A DNA stretch of 64,000 nt from Pseudonocardia xinjiangensis. GTDB lineage: Bacteria > Actinomycetota > Actinomycetes > Mycobacteriales > Pseudonocardiaceae. Each line of letters starts with the position of its first letter. The first letter of the stretch is position 1. Made by a program: the position numbers and the translations under genes. Positions 43,254 through 51,581 of this stretch are shown here, piece by piece. The DNA lies in contig NZ_JAAXKY010000009.1 of assembly GCF_012911925.1 (NCBI RefSeq), forward strand, positions 24,499 to 88,498. The letters run 5' to 3'. The notes under the pieces are model-generated. The model made no database searches and was not told the origin of the DNA. It saw only the letters and a program-made list of their open reading frames with translations.

Positions 43254-44531
43254 TTATGCGGCGAGGTGCAGGAGTGGTTTTCGGCGGGGTCTTCGTTGGG
43301 GGTCGATCCAGGCGGGTGGGATGAGTTCGGGCAACCCGTCGCGGATGCGTACTTCCCACTCGGAGTGGTGCTGCAGGCGGTGACACGCCCGGCAGAGCAT
43401 CACGCAGTTGTGCAGGGCCGTGTCGCCACCGTCCTGCCAGGCTGTGATGTGGTGGACCTCGCACCACGACGGTGGCCGCCCGCACCCGGCGCACCCACGG
43501 TCCCGCGCGGCGATCGCGCGGCGCAGCCCGTCGGAGATGGTGCGGGTGACCCGCCCGACATCGAGCGGCTGACCCTTCCCGTTCAACACCACGGGCACGA
43601 CCGCGGCGTCACAGGCCAGCATCCGCAGCGATTCCGGCGACAGCGTGCCCCCGAAGTCCAAACACGCGGCGCGGGCCCGGCTCTCCAGGTCCTCCAACCG
43701 GACCAACACGTTCAGGTGCGGGCGGCGCCCACCACACGCGGGCACATCACCGTGGTCGAGCACATACCCACACACATCCGCGAGGGCCTCGGCCTGACGT
43801 TGCGCGAGGCTGCGCTGCTCGTCGCCGGTGACCGGTCGGGCGTGGGCGTCGATCACGGTGGCGACGGCGTCGAACATCGCCGCGTCATCGAACCGGCCCT
43901 TCAGGGTGCCGCCGGCCTTCCCGCGGTGACGCACCAGGTGCAGTTCGTTGACCGCGGCGGCTGGCCGGTCATCGGGCTCGGCGCCGTCCTCGTCGAGGGC
44001 CTCCACCAGCGCGGTGCCCCAGGTCTGCAGCTCCGACGGGGTGTAGACGGCGGCTTTGTCGGCGAGCTGGGCTTCCGCGCCGGCCCACACCTCGGGTGTA
44101 AGCCTTTCCGCGGCCGGGCTGGCGAGCACGCGGGCGATCACTGCGACGTGCCGCAGCCCGGTCTGCCCGGCGGCGAACACCGCCGCAGTGGCAGGCAGCC
44201 GGGCGGGCAACACGGTGCCGTCGAGCCCGACCCGCGGGCAGGCCTGGTCGGCGGCGACCACCCGCTGGCGGGCTTCGAACCGTTCCCACCCGAGCAGATC
44301 CCCCAACGCGGCCGGAGTCGACGTGTAGCCACGTTCGGCGAACGTGCCCCGCCGCTCCAGAGCCGCCACGGTGGCAACAACGACCCGGTCCAGCCGGCGG
44401 CTGGTGCCCTCGCACAAGGTGAGGACGGACAGCAGCTCGTCATCGGTGGCGCCGGTCTCAGCGGCCGCGGACAGCGCGTCGATCACCTCGACCAGGAGGC
44501 GATGGGTGGTGGTGAGCGGGCTGTCCGACAC
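43254..44531 (-). CDS. DUF222/HNH endonuclease-domain protein (13E12-type)
   Basis: The 425-residue protein has the DUF222 region (residues 5-300, including FAERGYTSTPAALGDLLGWERFEARQRV) and a C-terminal HNH domain: CAGCGRPPSWCEVHHITAWQDGG, NCVMLCRACHRLQHH, with four zinc Cys and the His-Asn-His core. GTG 44531 is chosen because a -10 TATGAT (44543-44538) lies the right distance away for a leaderless start and a LexA box fills the promoter spacer. These multi-copy proteins are linked to DNA damage or mobile repeats, but their targets are unknown. Confidence 0.85.
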   Translation of the reverse strand: MSDSPLTTTHRLLVEVIDALSAAAETGATDDELLSVLTLCEGTSRRLDRVVVATVAALERRGTFAERGYTSTPAALGDLLGWERFEARQRVVAADQACPRVGLDGTVLPARLPATAAVFAAGQTGLRHVAVIARVLASPAAERLTPEVWAGAEAQLADKAAVYTPSELQTWGTALVEALDEDGAEPDDRPAAAVNELHLVRHRGKAGGTLKGRFDDAAMFDAVATVIDAHARPVTGDEQRSLAQRQAEALADVCGYVLDHGDVPACGGRRPHLNVLVRLEDLESRARAACLDFGGTLSPESLRMLACDAAVVPVVLNGKGQPLDVGRVTRTISDGLRRAIAARDRGCAGCGRPPSWCEVHHITAWQDGGDTALHNCVMLCRACHRLQHHSEWEVRIRDGLPELIPPAWIDPQRRPRRKPLLHLAA

Positions 44532-44544
44532 CTCTACATCATAC

Positions 44545-44560
44545 TCGAACACATGTTCGA
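44545..44560. promoter_or_regulatory. LexA SOS box before the DUF222/HNH gene
   Basis: TCGAACACATGTTCGA matches the actinobacterial/Gram-positive-type LexA consensus TCGAAC-N4-GTTCGA exactly. It fills the spacer immediately upstream of the -10 TATGAT, an ideal repressor position. Confidence 0.85.
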
Positions 44561-44715
44561 ACCGATGTTCGTCGTCGCAGGTCAACTGCCGTTCAGCGCT
44601 CGTGGCGACGGCCTGCCGGGCTTGCCGATCGCTCCACGCCGTCCGACGCGCCACGGCCCGCCAGGCCCGCACCGGCCCACCGCGGCCACAGCGCGCTCGG
44701 CGGCCACCCACTCAT

Positions 44716-44738
44716 CAGCCGGGTCAACAACCCGGCTG
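44716..44738. terminator. Perfect GC-rich hairpin
   Basis: CAGCCGGGT (44716-44724) and ACCCGGCTG (44730-44738) form a perfect nine-bp stem with a five-base loop. It lies in a gene-poor stretch and may be the terminator of a leftward gene that has decayed. Confidence 0.45.
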
Positions 44739-45038
44739 GCATTACAGCTGGCTCGGCTGCGCCTCGGCTGCGAGCACCCGCTTCCTCACCTTGGTGGATA
44801 GACACCGGCGAAGTCAGCTCCCGTATCCCGCTTCGAACCAGGACCTCGCAGTTGATGTGGCCGGCGTCCATCGCACGGACCGCGAGCATGACCTCAGCGA
44901 TCGCCGAGGCCGATCCTCGGGCGGTCTCGGCGCCGATCACGGCTCGGCAGCACGCGCGCCGCGGCGTCCGGGCGGGTGCGCCCCCTCCTGGCCACCCGCC
45001 CGCCTGCTGCTCACATACGCCCGACTGGGCGCCGAATC
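44739..45038. other. Gene-poor stretch with possible decayed leftward coding sequence
   Basis: On the minus strand a short frame ends naturally with VRKRVLAAEAQPSQL-stop just before the hairpin at 44716-44738, but it is blocked upstream by a TGA. A neighbouring frame reads AIAEVMLAVRAMDAGHINCEV. Both look like fragments; I cannot assign a family. Confidence 0.3.
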
Positions 45039-45099
45039 GGAGCTGAGTCCGGATACTCGGCACTGTAAGTGGATTCAGCTCCGCTTGCAAGGGCGTCGC
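45039..45099 (+). promoter_or_regulatory. Orphan mirror copy of the TetR promoter/operator
   Basis: Two GGA-N6-TCC sites (45039-45050 and 45071-45082, 32 bp apart) are followed by CTTGCAAGGG and an ATG at 45100. Positions 45066-45092 match 23 of 27 bases of the minus-strand leader of the TetR gene (45832-45858). The frame after ATG 45100 opens with VRHVRVDARGRLGR, faintly like a TetR N-terminus, but no TetR domain follows. Confidence 0.55.
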
Positions 45100-45198
45100 A
45101 TGTCGCATCCGCCGGTCCGGCACGTCCGGGTCGATGCCCGCGGGCGGCTCGGGCGCGACGTGCGGTCCGCTCCTACTTGCAGGGCCTGCCGCATCCGA

Positions 45199-45822
45199 TC
45201 ATGGTGCGGCAGGGAGAGACGTGCGTTGTCCCTGCCTGCTCTTCCTTGCCCCGGACGGACTGGTGCGGCGGGCGACGAGGCCGTCCAGCAGCAGGGTGAT
45301 CAGCCGTGATGCGAGGTCGCGCTGGTGCTCGTGGCCGCTGATGAGGGTGATCCCGCCGAGTGCCATGAGTACGTCCGGTGCCGACGCGTCCGCGCGGAAG
45401 TCGCCCGCCGCGATTCCGGAGGTCAGCAGGACCGCAACCGCCCCGTGGAGAACCTCGCGACTGTGCAGGCGAAGCCCCTCGCGGGTTGCGAGGATCGCGG
45501 GCAGCGCATCGGCCATGCCCTGCTTGGTCAGCATGTAGTCGACGAAGGCTTCCATCCATGCTCGCAGGGCGTCAGCGGGGGAGTGGTCATCCAGCAGGCG
45601 CGATGCCGACTCGCACAGGCGGGTCGTCTCGTTCCGGTAGGTCGCCTCGATGAGATCTTCCCGCGTCGGAAACCTGCGGTAGAGCGTCCCGATCCCCACT
45701 CCTGCCTCGGCGGCGACGGCCTTGAGCGACGTGTCGGCTCCCTCGCGGGCGAACGTGCGCGCAGCCACCTCGAGCAGGCGCTCGTAGTTCGCCTGCGCAT
45801 CGGCGCGAAGTGGGCGGGGCAT
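45199..45822 (-). CDS. TetR-family regulator
   Basis: ATG 45822 has GGAGGG upstream and gives 207 residues. The helix-turn-helix is DTSLKAVAAEAGVGIGTLYRRFPTREDLIEA near residues 30-60, and the C-terminal part (SBP_bac/AcrR-like SGIAAGDFRADASAPDVLMALGG) resembles TetR proteins that guard SDR or reductase genes. Its leader has two GGA-N6-TCC sites, probably for autoregulation. No target gene remains next to it. Confidence 0.87.
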   Translation of the reverse strand: MPRPLRADAQANYERLLEVAARTFAREGADTSLKAVAAEAGVGIGTLYRRFPTREDLIEATYRNETTRLCESASRLLDDHSPADALRAWMEAFVDYMLTKQGMADALPAILATREGLRLHSREVLHGAVAVLLTSGIAAGDFRADASAPDVLMALGGITLISGHEHQRDLASRLITLLLDGLVARRTSPSGARKSRQGQRTSLPAAP

Positions 45823-45841
45823 TGGTTCCCTCCTTGCAAGC

Positions 45842-45886
45842 GGAAGCGACTCCACTTATGCTACGGCCGCAACCGGACTCGACTCC
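45842..45886. promoter_or_regulatory. Paired GGA-N6-TCC operators before the TetR gene
   Basis: GGAAGCGACTCC (45842-45853) and GGACTCGACTCC (45875-45886) are 33 bp apart in the promoter of the TetR gene. The same pair with nearly the same spacing occurs in inverse orientation at 45039-45082. Confidence 0.55.
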
Positions 45887-46216
45887 GATTAAGTGTAGTG
45901 GATCAGACGCCCAAATCGGTCGCCCGCTGGAGTCAGAGTCGGCACCCGGTCGGTGGCCGGAGGGCGTTCGCCCTGGATGACGGTTGCCCGCGGCGCACAC
46001 GATCGGCGGTAGCCCCGGCGATCACGTGCGGCCCCAGCACGAGGGTGGCGGCCGTGGACCGCCACCCCGCCGCACCAATCGATGCACCACTCGAACACTG
46101 GCGGCGCAGACCGGACAGCTGCTCCTCGACCTGTGTGTCTGCCGTGGCCGGAACAGCCCGTCCGCGCGTGACGCATCCGGGGGTGGGCATTGACGAACAC
46201 CCTCGGCAGGTTCTCC
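45887..46216. other. Intergenic region without recognised feature
   Basis: The 330 bp between the TetR promoter and the small beta-rich protein show no convincing frame, strong hairpin or repeat. Confidence 0.4.
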
Positions 46217-46531
46217 TCACCCGGAGCGGTGACCGGTGACCTCGGTGCGGGGGAGACGTCCGGCCCGGGAGTGGCCGGTGAGCTCGTCGCCGCAGGCCGT
46301 GACGTCGAAGTCGAGGTTGAGGCGCATGGGGCGGGTCACGGCCTGTCGCCACCCGACGCGCTCGCCGTCCGGTGTGGTCTGGGTGGTGATACCCGTGAGG
46401 GGAACGGTCTCGCCATCCGCCGTGGCGGTGCCGGTGACGCCATCCGCCGTCTCGACGAAGGTGTAGCTGGCGGGGAGGGTGCCGATCGGGGTCTTGAGCT
46501 TCAGTTCCCAGGTGCCGGCGATGGCGGTCAT
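46217..46531 (-). CDS. Small beta-rich hypothetical protein
   Basis: The 104-residue product begins IAGTWELKLKTPIGTLPASYTFVETADGVTGTATADGE and alternates short strands, suggesting a lipocalin- or avidin-like barrel. There is no signal peptide. ATG overlaps the stop of the DJ-1/PfpI gene as ATGA, so the two are translated together. Function unknown. Confidence 0.65.
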   Translation of the reverse strand: MTAIAGTWELKLKTPIGTLPASYTFVETADGVTGTATADGETVPLTGITTQTTPDGERVGWRQAVTRPMRLNLDFDVTACGDELTGHSRAGRLPRTEVTGHRSG

Positions 46532-47175
46532 GCGGGCGGCCGGCGCCAGGGCGTGCCGCGGCGTTCGTAGACGAAGAGCTGTTCGACGGCGTGGGCGATG
46601 TGCGGGCCGTACTCACGTTCGAGGAGGTAGAGGGCGAGGTCGAGTCCCGACGTCACGCCGCTGGCGGAGATGAGGTTCCCGTCGTCGACCACCCGCGCGT
46701 GCACGGGACGTACACCGGTGGCCTCGAGGACGTCCATGCCGAGCGGGTGCGTCACGGCGTGGCGGTTCTCGATGAGCCCGGCCATGGCGAGCGCCAGCGA
46801 TCCGCCGCAGACGGCCGCCACGGTCACCTCGTGGTTGGTCAACGCCTGCTTGATCAAAGGCGCTGCAGTGCTCTGGGCCATCCGGGCCAGCAGGACGGGG
46901 ATGGTCTCGACCCCGTCGTCGGGATCGCCGTCGACGGGTCCGGAGGCGCCCGGGACGACGAGGTAGCCCGGCCGGTCCGGGTCCAGGACGCTCGTTGCCT
47001 CCAAGGCCAGGCCGCGGGTTCCCGAGACGACCCGGCGCGGGCCTTCGGCGGAGACGAGCTCCACCTCCAGAGCGCCGCCGACCTCGTCACTGCCCGCGGC
47101 AAGGACCTCGAACGGCGCGATCGCGTCCAGCGGGTCGAACCCGTCGAACAGCACGATCTGGGCAGCCAACGTCAT
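46528..47175 (-). CDS. DJ-1/PfpI-family protein
   Basis: ATG 47175 has GAGGAG eight bases upstream and gives 215 residues. The flavodoxin-like fold has IVLFDGFDPLDAIAPFEVL at the start and the nucleophile elbow VAAVCGGSLALAMAGL with Cys near residue 117; SASGVTSGLDLALYLLE follows. The family includes isonitrile hydratases, glyoxalase III-like enzymes and the sensor half of GlxA regulators. It is divergent from such a GlxA-type regulator, its likely controller. Confidence 0.87.
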   Translation of the reverse strand: MTLAAQIVLFDGFDPLDAIAPFEVLAAGSDEVGGALEVELVSAEGPRRVVSGTRGLALEATSVLDPDRPGYLVVPGASGPVDGDPDDGVETIPVLLARMAQSTAAPLIKQALTNHEVTVAAVCGGSLALAMAGLIENRHAVTHPLGMDVLEATGVRPVHARVVDDGNLISASGVTSGLDLALYLLEREYGPHIAHAVEQLFVYERRGTPWRRPPA

Positions 47176-47327
47176 CGGCAGCACTCCTCACATCGACCCC
47201 GGCCCCTCGCCGGCGGTGCCGCCCATCGTGGACCGGGTCGCGCTGGACCACCGCTGGCTGGATGACAACATCCGACCGGATATGGCCACAGCGCCACGAG
47301 CACCATCCGGCTGGAGGTGACATCGCT

Positions 47328-48305
47328 GTGGCCTGCGCCGTCGTGGATATGGTCGAGGTCATGCACGTTGTCGCGGTGCTCGCGCTGCAGGACGCGATCG
47401 TGTTTGATCTGGCCACGCCGCTCGAGGTGTTCGGCCGGGTCCGGTTGCCTGACGGGCGACCGGGATACCGCCTCGTGGTCTGCGGATCCGCACCGCTGGT
47501 CGAGGCCGGGCCGGTGCGGCTGGCGACCGAGCACGGGCTCGACGAACTGGCCCGCGCCGACACGATCGTCGTGCCCGGCCGCCACCACGTCGACACCCCG
47601 ACCCCGGACGATGTCCTGGCCGCCCTCCGTGCCGCTGCCGCAGCGGGGACGCGGATCGTGTCGATCTGCGTCGGCGCCTTCACCCTCGCCGAGGCGGGGC
47701 TACTCGACGGGTTGACCGCCACGACCCACTGGGCCGCCGCCGATGTGCTGGCCCGACGCCACCCGCGCGTACAGGTCGACCCGCAGGTGCTCTACGTGGA
47801 CAGCGGTCAGATCCTGACCTCCGCGGGCGCGTCGGCCGGGCTCGACCTGTGCCTGCACATGATCCGCCGTGACTACGGCACCGCGGTCGCCGCCGACGCC
47901 TCCCGGCTGGCGGTCGCGCCCCTTCACCGGCACGGGGGCCAGGCCCAGTTCATCGTGCGCAACCCACCGGCGCTCGCCACGACGACACTCGAACCGGTCC
48001 TGGCCTGGATCGAGGAACACGCCCACCAGGACCTCAGCCTCGCCGATCTGGCCGCTGCCGCCCGGATGAGCGTGCGCAGCCTGCACCGGCGCTTTCATGC
48101 CGAGACCGGGCAGAGCCCGATCGAGTGGCTCACCGGAGTGCGCATCAGGCATGCGCAGGAACTTCTGGAGATGACCGACCACGGGGTCGAGACCATCGCT
48201 CGGCGAACCGGCTTCGCCAGTGCGACCACGTTCCGCACCCAATTCCGTCGCCTCGCCGGGGTCAGTCCACGCACGTACCGAGCCACCTTCCGGGCCCGCG
48301 CCTGA
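47328..48305 (+). CDS. GlxA-family regulator (DJ-1 domain plus AraC helix-turn-helix)
   Basis: GTG 47328 has GGAGGTGA upstream and gives 325 residues. Residues 15-190 are DJ-1-like (DAIVFDLATPLEVFGRVRL, SICVGAFTLAEAGLLDGLTATTHW), and residues 215-325 hold the AraC double helix-turn-helix (DLSLADLAAAARMSVRSLHRRFHAETGQSP and VETIARRTGFASATTFRTQFRRLAGVSPRTYR). It probably activates the divergent DJ-1 gene pair. Confidence 0.9.
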   Translation: MACAVVDMVEVMHVVAVLALQDAIVFDLATPLEVFGRVRLPDGRPGYRLVVCGSAPLVEAGPVRLATEHGLDELARADTIVVPGRHHVDTPTPDDVLAALRAAAAAGTRIVSICVGAFTLAEAGLLDGLTATTHWAAADVLARRHPRVQVDPQVLYVDSGQILTSAGASAGLDLCLHMIRRDYGTAVAADASRLAVAPLHRHGGQAQFIVRNPPALATTTLEPVLAWIEEHAHQDLSLADLAAAARMSVRSLHRRFHAETGQSPIEWLTGVRIRHAQELLEMTDHGVETIARRTGFASATTFRTQFRRLAGVSPRTYRATFRARA

Positions 48306-48381
48306 TCCGGCACTCCCGCGGCTGACCGTTCTGTCGGGTTGCAGGCGTTCGTCGGATCACCCCGACGTAGACTCCGCCGTC

Positions 48382-48918
48382 ATGCCCACGTCGAGCGGCG
48401 CCCGGCGCGTCCGCTCAGCGGCGTTCGCGGCGTGTGCGGTGGGCCTCGCCCTCGGTGCGCACGTCACCGCGGGCGGCGAGGCACCCGACGTCACGCTTCT
48501 CCTGGTGCTGGGCGTCCTCGTCGAGGCGGCCTCGTCGACGTTCGCCCGCCGGCCACGGGGCGCGATCGCCACGGCCGTCGCGCTGCTCTCGGCTCAGGTG
48601 GCGCTGCACGGCTCGTTCATGATCCCCGGCCCGGCACATGCCGCGCACGTGAGCCATCTCCCGTCCCCGCCGATGCTCGTCGCGCACGGGCTCGCGGCCC
48701 TCGTCCTCGCGGTTCTCCTCGTCCGCGGCGAGCAACTGATCACGCACGTCGCCCGCGTGCTCGTGCCGGTGGCGCTGCTGCGGCCGTTCCGGCCGCTGCC
48801 GGTGCGCCGGCTCATGATCGTCCCTCCCGGCGACCTTCCCCGGCCGCGTCCCACGGTGACGCTGCACGACCTCAGCAGGCGCGGACCCCCGGATCGCTGT
48901 CTCGCGACGCACGCCTGA
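48382..48918 (+). CDS. His/Met-containing integral membrane protein of the copper-type cluster
   Basis: The 178-residue protein has four membrane helices; the loop HGSFMIPGPAHAAHVSHLPSPPM (split by motif at residues 79-101) places several His and Met residues outside the membrane, a pattern for copper binding. A PCu(A)C chaperone gene and a Dyp peroxidase gene follow. I do not recognise a characterised family; a role in copper handling is inferred from residues and neighbours. Confidence 0.65.
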   Translation: MPTSSGARRVRSAAFAACAVGLALGAHVTAGGEAPDVTLLLVLGVLVEAASSTFARRPRGAIATAVALLSAQVALHGSFMIPGPAHAAHVSHLPSPPMLVAHGLAALVLAVLLVRGEQLITHVARVLVPVALLRPFRPLPVRRLMIVPPGDLPRPRPTVTLHDLSRRGPPDRCLATHA

Positions 48919-49016
48919 CCGGATCTCCCATCCCGGTTCGGTGCGCCGCGGCGCGCTTCGCCGGCCAGGGCGTGGTCGTCCGGCCGGATCCACACACCGA
49001 ATCCGAGGGATCTCGC

Positions 49017-49604
49017 ATGCTTGTTTCCGCACGTCCGCTTCGCGGCCCGCTCCTGGTGATCACGACCGCCTGCGTCATCGGGATCGCGGGGTGCGCCGGT
49101 GGCGACCCGTCACCCGCAGCCGCCCCATCCGCAGCCGCCCCATCCGCAGCCGCCGCATCCCCAGCCGTCTCGGCGCCGGCCGTCACGGTCGCCGATCCGT
49201 GGGTCAAGACCGCCGAGTCGGGGATGACCGCGGCGTTCGGCACGTTCAGCACGACCGGGTCCACACCGGTGACCGTCCTGTCCGCTCAGACCTCGGCCTC
49301 GTCGCGCACGGAGCTGCACGAGGTCGTCGTCGGTGACGACGGTGCGATGACGATGCGGCCCAAGGGCGACGGCTTCGTCATCGAGCCCGGCGCACCGCAC
49401 GTGCTCGCTCCCGGAGGGGACCACATCATGATCATGGATCTGGCCTCGCCGATCCGCCCGGGTGACCAGATCGACGTCACGCTCTCCCTGTCCGACGGTT
49501 CTACGACCCGGTTCTCGGCCCTGGCGAAGGAGACCAGCGGTGGGGAGGAGAACTACGACGACGGCGCCGGCAGCATGCACATGTCGGGAGGGCAGGGCGG
49601 ATGA
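49017..49604 (+). CDS. PCu(A)C-type copper chaperone lipoprotein
   Basis: The 195-residue protein has lipobox IAGC with Cys at 26, a low-complexity Ala/Pro/Ser linker and a PCu(A)C (PF04314) domain: DPWVKTAESGMTAAFGTF, ELHEVV, MTMRP and HIMIMDL supply the His/Met ligands of the H-x-M motif. PCu(A)C delivers Cu(I) to cytochrome oxidase. GAGGGA precedes the ATG. An extra His/Met tail (GSMHMSGGQGG) may bind copper. The stop overlaps the peroxidase start. Confidence 0.88.
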   Translation: MLVSARPLRGPLLVITTACVIGIAGCAGGDPSPAAAPSAAAPSAAAASPAVSAPAVTVADPWVKTAESGMTAAFGTFSTTGSTPVTVLSAQTSASSRTELHEVVVGDDGAMTMRPKGDGFVIEPGAPHVLAPGGDHIMIMDLASPIRPGDQIDVTLSLSDGSTTRFSALAKETSGGEENYDDGAGSMHMSGGQGG

Positions 49605-50821
49605 GCGCGCTGGGTCCCTCGCTTCGTCGCCGGGCCCTGCTGCTGGGAGGTGCTGCCGCGGTCGTCGGCGGCGGCACCGCGGCGGCGCTCGCGGTCCGGG
49701 ACGGCGACCCGGAGGTCAGGCCGGTCGCGGTGGCCCCGGTGGGTGCCGAGACCGTTCCGTTCCACGGTGTCCACCAGCCCGGCATCGACACCCTTCCGGC
49801 GCAGGCGCATGCCGTCTTCCTCGGGCTCGATCTGAACCCCGGCAGCGGACCTGCCGAGGTGGGTCGGTTGATGCGGTTGCTCAGTGATGACGCCGCGCGG
49901 CTGATGAGCGGGCGCGCTCCGCTCGCGGCCGAGGACCAGGAGCTCGCGGTCCTGCCCTCACGGTTGACCGTGACCTTCGGGTTCGGTGCGGGACTGTTCG
50001 ACGCGATCGGTCGTGCGGGGGACTGCCCCGCCGTCGTCCGGGAGCTACCCGCGTTCCCGGCCGACCGGCTGGACCCACGATGGTCGGGCGGTGACCTGCT
50101 CCTGCAGGTCTGCTCCGACGATCCGGTGCCGCTGGCCTACGCGGTGCGCCGGCTGGTCAGAGACGCTCGCAGCATGACGTCGGTGCGCTGGGTCCAGCGC
50201 GGGTTCAACCCCGCCCGTGGGCCGGAGCCGGCCGCGGTGACGCCGCGCAACCTCTTCGGCCAGCGCGACGGCACGGCCAATCCCGCCTCCGGTTCCCCGG
50301 AGCTGGCCGAGTCCGTCTGGGTGCGCGACGGCCCGTCGTGGTTCGTCGGCGGCAGCGTGCTGGTGCTGCGGCGGATACGGATGGATCTGGACACCTGGGA
50401 CGACTTCGGCCGGGTGGGGAAGGAGATGGCGCTCGCCCGCCGGCTCGACACCGGCGCCCCGGTGACCGGTGGTGGCGAGTTCGACGAGGTGGATCCGCGA
50501 GTGGTGGACGAGCGCGGCATGCCGATGGTGGCGGCGAGCGCGCACGTCGTCCGGGCCAAGGCGCGTACTCCGGCCGAGCGGATGTTGCGCCGCGGCTACA
50601 GCTACGACGACGGGCCCACTCCGGACGGCGCGCCCGATGCGGGTCAGCTCTTCGCCGCCTACCAGGCGGACGCGGCCACCGCGTTCGTGCCGGTGCAGGG
50701 CCGCCTCGCCGAGTCCGACGTGATGAACCTGTGGGTCACCCATGTCGGGTCGGCCGCCTTCGTCATCCCACCGGGATGCGCGGACGGCGAGTTCGTCGGG
50801 CGGGCCCTCCTCGGAACGTGA
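49601..50821 (+). CDS. Tat-exported Dyp-type heme peroxidase
   Basis: The 406-residue protein has a twin-arginine signal (SLRRRALLLGGAAAV), the Dyp motif GXXDG in FGQRDGTANP near residue 228, and the proximal heme His in SAHVVRAKARTP near 313. It resembles EfeB-type exported peroxidases. The usual efeU/efeO partners are absent; the gene instead pairs with a copper chaperone. ATG overlaps the upstream stop. Confidence 0.92.
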   Translation: MSALGPSLRRRALLLGGAAAVVGGGTAAALAVRDGDPEVRPVAVAPVGAETVPFHGVHQPGIDTLPAQAHAVFLGLDLNPGSGPAEVGRLMRLLSDDAARLMSGRAPLAAEDQELAVLPSRLTVTFGFGAGLFDAIGRAGDCPAVVRELPAFPADRLDPRWSGGDLLLQVCSDDPVPLAYAVRRLVRDARSMTSVRWVQRGFNPARGPEPAAVTPRNLFGQRDGTANPASGSPELAESVWVRDGPSWFVGGSVLVLRRIRMDLDTWDDFGRVGKEMALARRLDTGAPVTGGGEFDEVDPRVVDERGMPMVAASAHVVRAKARTPAERMLRRGYSYDDGPTPDGAPDAGQLFAAYQADAATAFVPVQGRLAESDVMNLWVTHVGSAAFVIPPGCADGEFVGRALLGT

Positions 50822-50840
50822 TCTGAGGTCCCGACCGCTC

Positions 50841-50877
50841 GATGGGCGGTTCCCTCTCGCCGAGGGAGCCGCCCATC
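50841..50877 (+). terminator. Strong hairpin terminator after the Dyp peroxidase gene
   Basis: Bases 50841-50856 and 50862-50877 pair at 15 of 16 positions around a five-base loop. The hairpin starts 20 bases after the peroxidase stop and insulates the following TetR promoter. Confidence 0.8.
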
Positions 50878-50923
50878 GGCATCTTCCGGCCGGACATAGG
50901 GTGCAATCTGGTCAATTGTGCTA

Positions 50924-50947
50924 CTTTCTGGCCATGCGGCCAGAAAG
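50924..50947. promoter_or_regulatory. Perfect 10-4-10 palindrome spanning a start codon
   Basis: CTTTCTGGCC (50924-50933) and GGCCAGAAAG (50938-50947) form a perfect inverted repeat whose four-base loop contains the ATG of the TetR gene. A -10-like TACTTT (50922-50927) predicts transcription starting at that ATG. It is probably the autoregulatory operator. Confidence 0.75.
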
Positions 50948-51581
50948 CAGGGCGACCGGTCAGAAGGCGGCGTCCTTCATCGAGGAGGCCCGCCGCGCGC
51001 AGATCATCGAGTGCGCCGTCGAGACCTTCGCGGAGCTGGGCTTCGTGGCCACCTCGCTGGCGCGTATCGCCGAGCGCGCCGGGATCAGCAAGGGCGTGAT
51101 CTCCTACCACTTCGCCGGCAAGGCCGAGCTGATGGACCAGATCGTCGAGCAGGTCTACCGCGAGATCGCCGGGTTCGTCCTGCTGCGTATGGAGGGGGAG
51201 ACCACCGCGACCGGTGCGCTGCGGGCGAACATCCGCGCGGTCGCCGTGTACATGCGGGACCATCCCACCCACCTGCTCGCTCTCGGCGAGATCTTCAAGA
51301 ACGTCCGTACCGCCGACGGCAAGCGCCGCTACGGCACCGCGTTCAACGAGCCGGTCTACGAAGCGCGAGCGGAGATGTTCCGCCAGGGCCAGCGGTCCGG
51401 CGAGCTCCGCTCCTTCGACGCCCGCGTGATGGCCATCACCGTGCAGGCCGCGATCGACGAGATGTTCGCCTACTGGGTGACCTACCCCGAGCACGACCTG
51501 GAAGCGCACGCGGACGAACTGGCCGACCTGTTCGAGCACGCCACGCGAGCCGAACACCCCGGGGGAACGGCAGACCGATGA
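50934..51581 (+). CDS. TetR-family regulator with operator over its start codon
   Basis: The 215-residue protein has the TetR DNA-binding domain at residues 20-65 (FVATSLARIAERAGISKGVISYHFAGKAELM) and a helical ligand domain. No ribosome site precedes the ATG and a -10 element lies seven bases away, so the mRNA is probably leaderless. The ATGA overlap with the acyltransferase gene makes that gene the likely target. Confidence 0.88.
   Translation: MRPESRATGQKAASFIEEARRAQIIECAVETFAELGFVATSLARIAERAGISKGVISYHFAGKAELMDQIVEQVYREIAGFVLLRMEGETTATGALRANIRAVAVYMRDHPTHLLALGEIFKNVRTADGKRRYGTAFNEPVYEARAEMFRQGQRSGELRSFDARVMAITVQAAIDEMFAYWVTYPEHDLEAHADELADLFEHATRAEHPGGTADR

Noticed and set aside
44593..45123. 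176-codon minus-strand frame between the DUF222 and TetR genes
   Set aside because: Only short pieces look protein-like, they lie in different frames, and no family is recognisable; treated as decayed or non-coding sequence.
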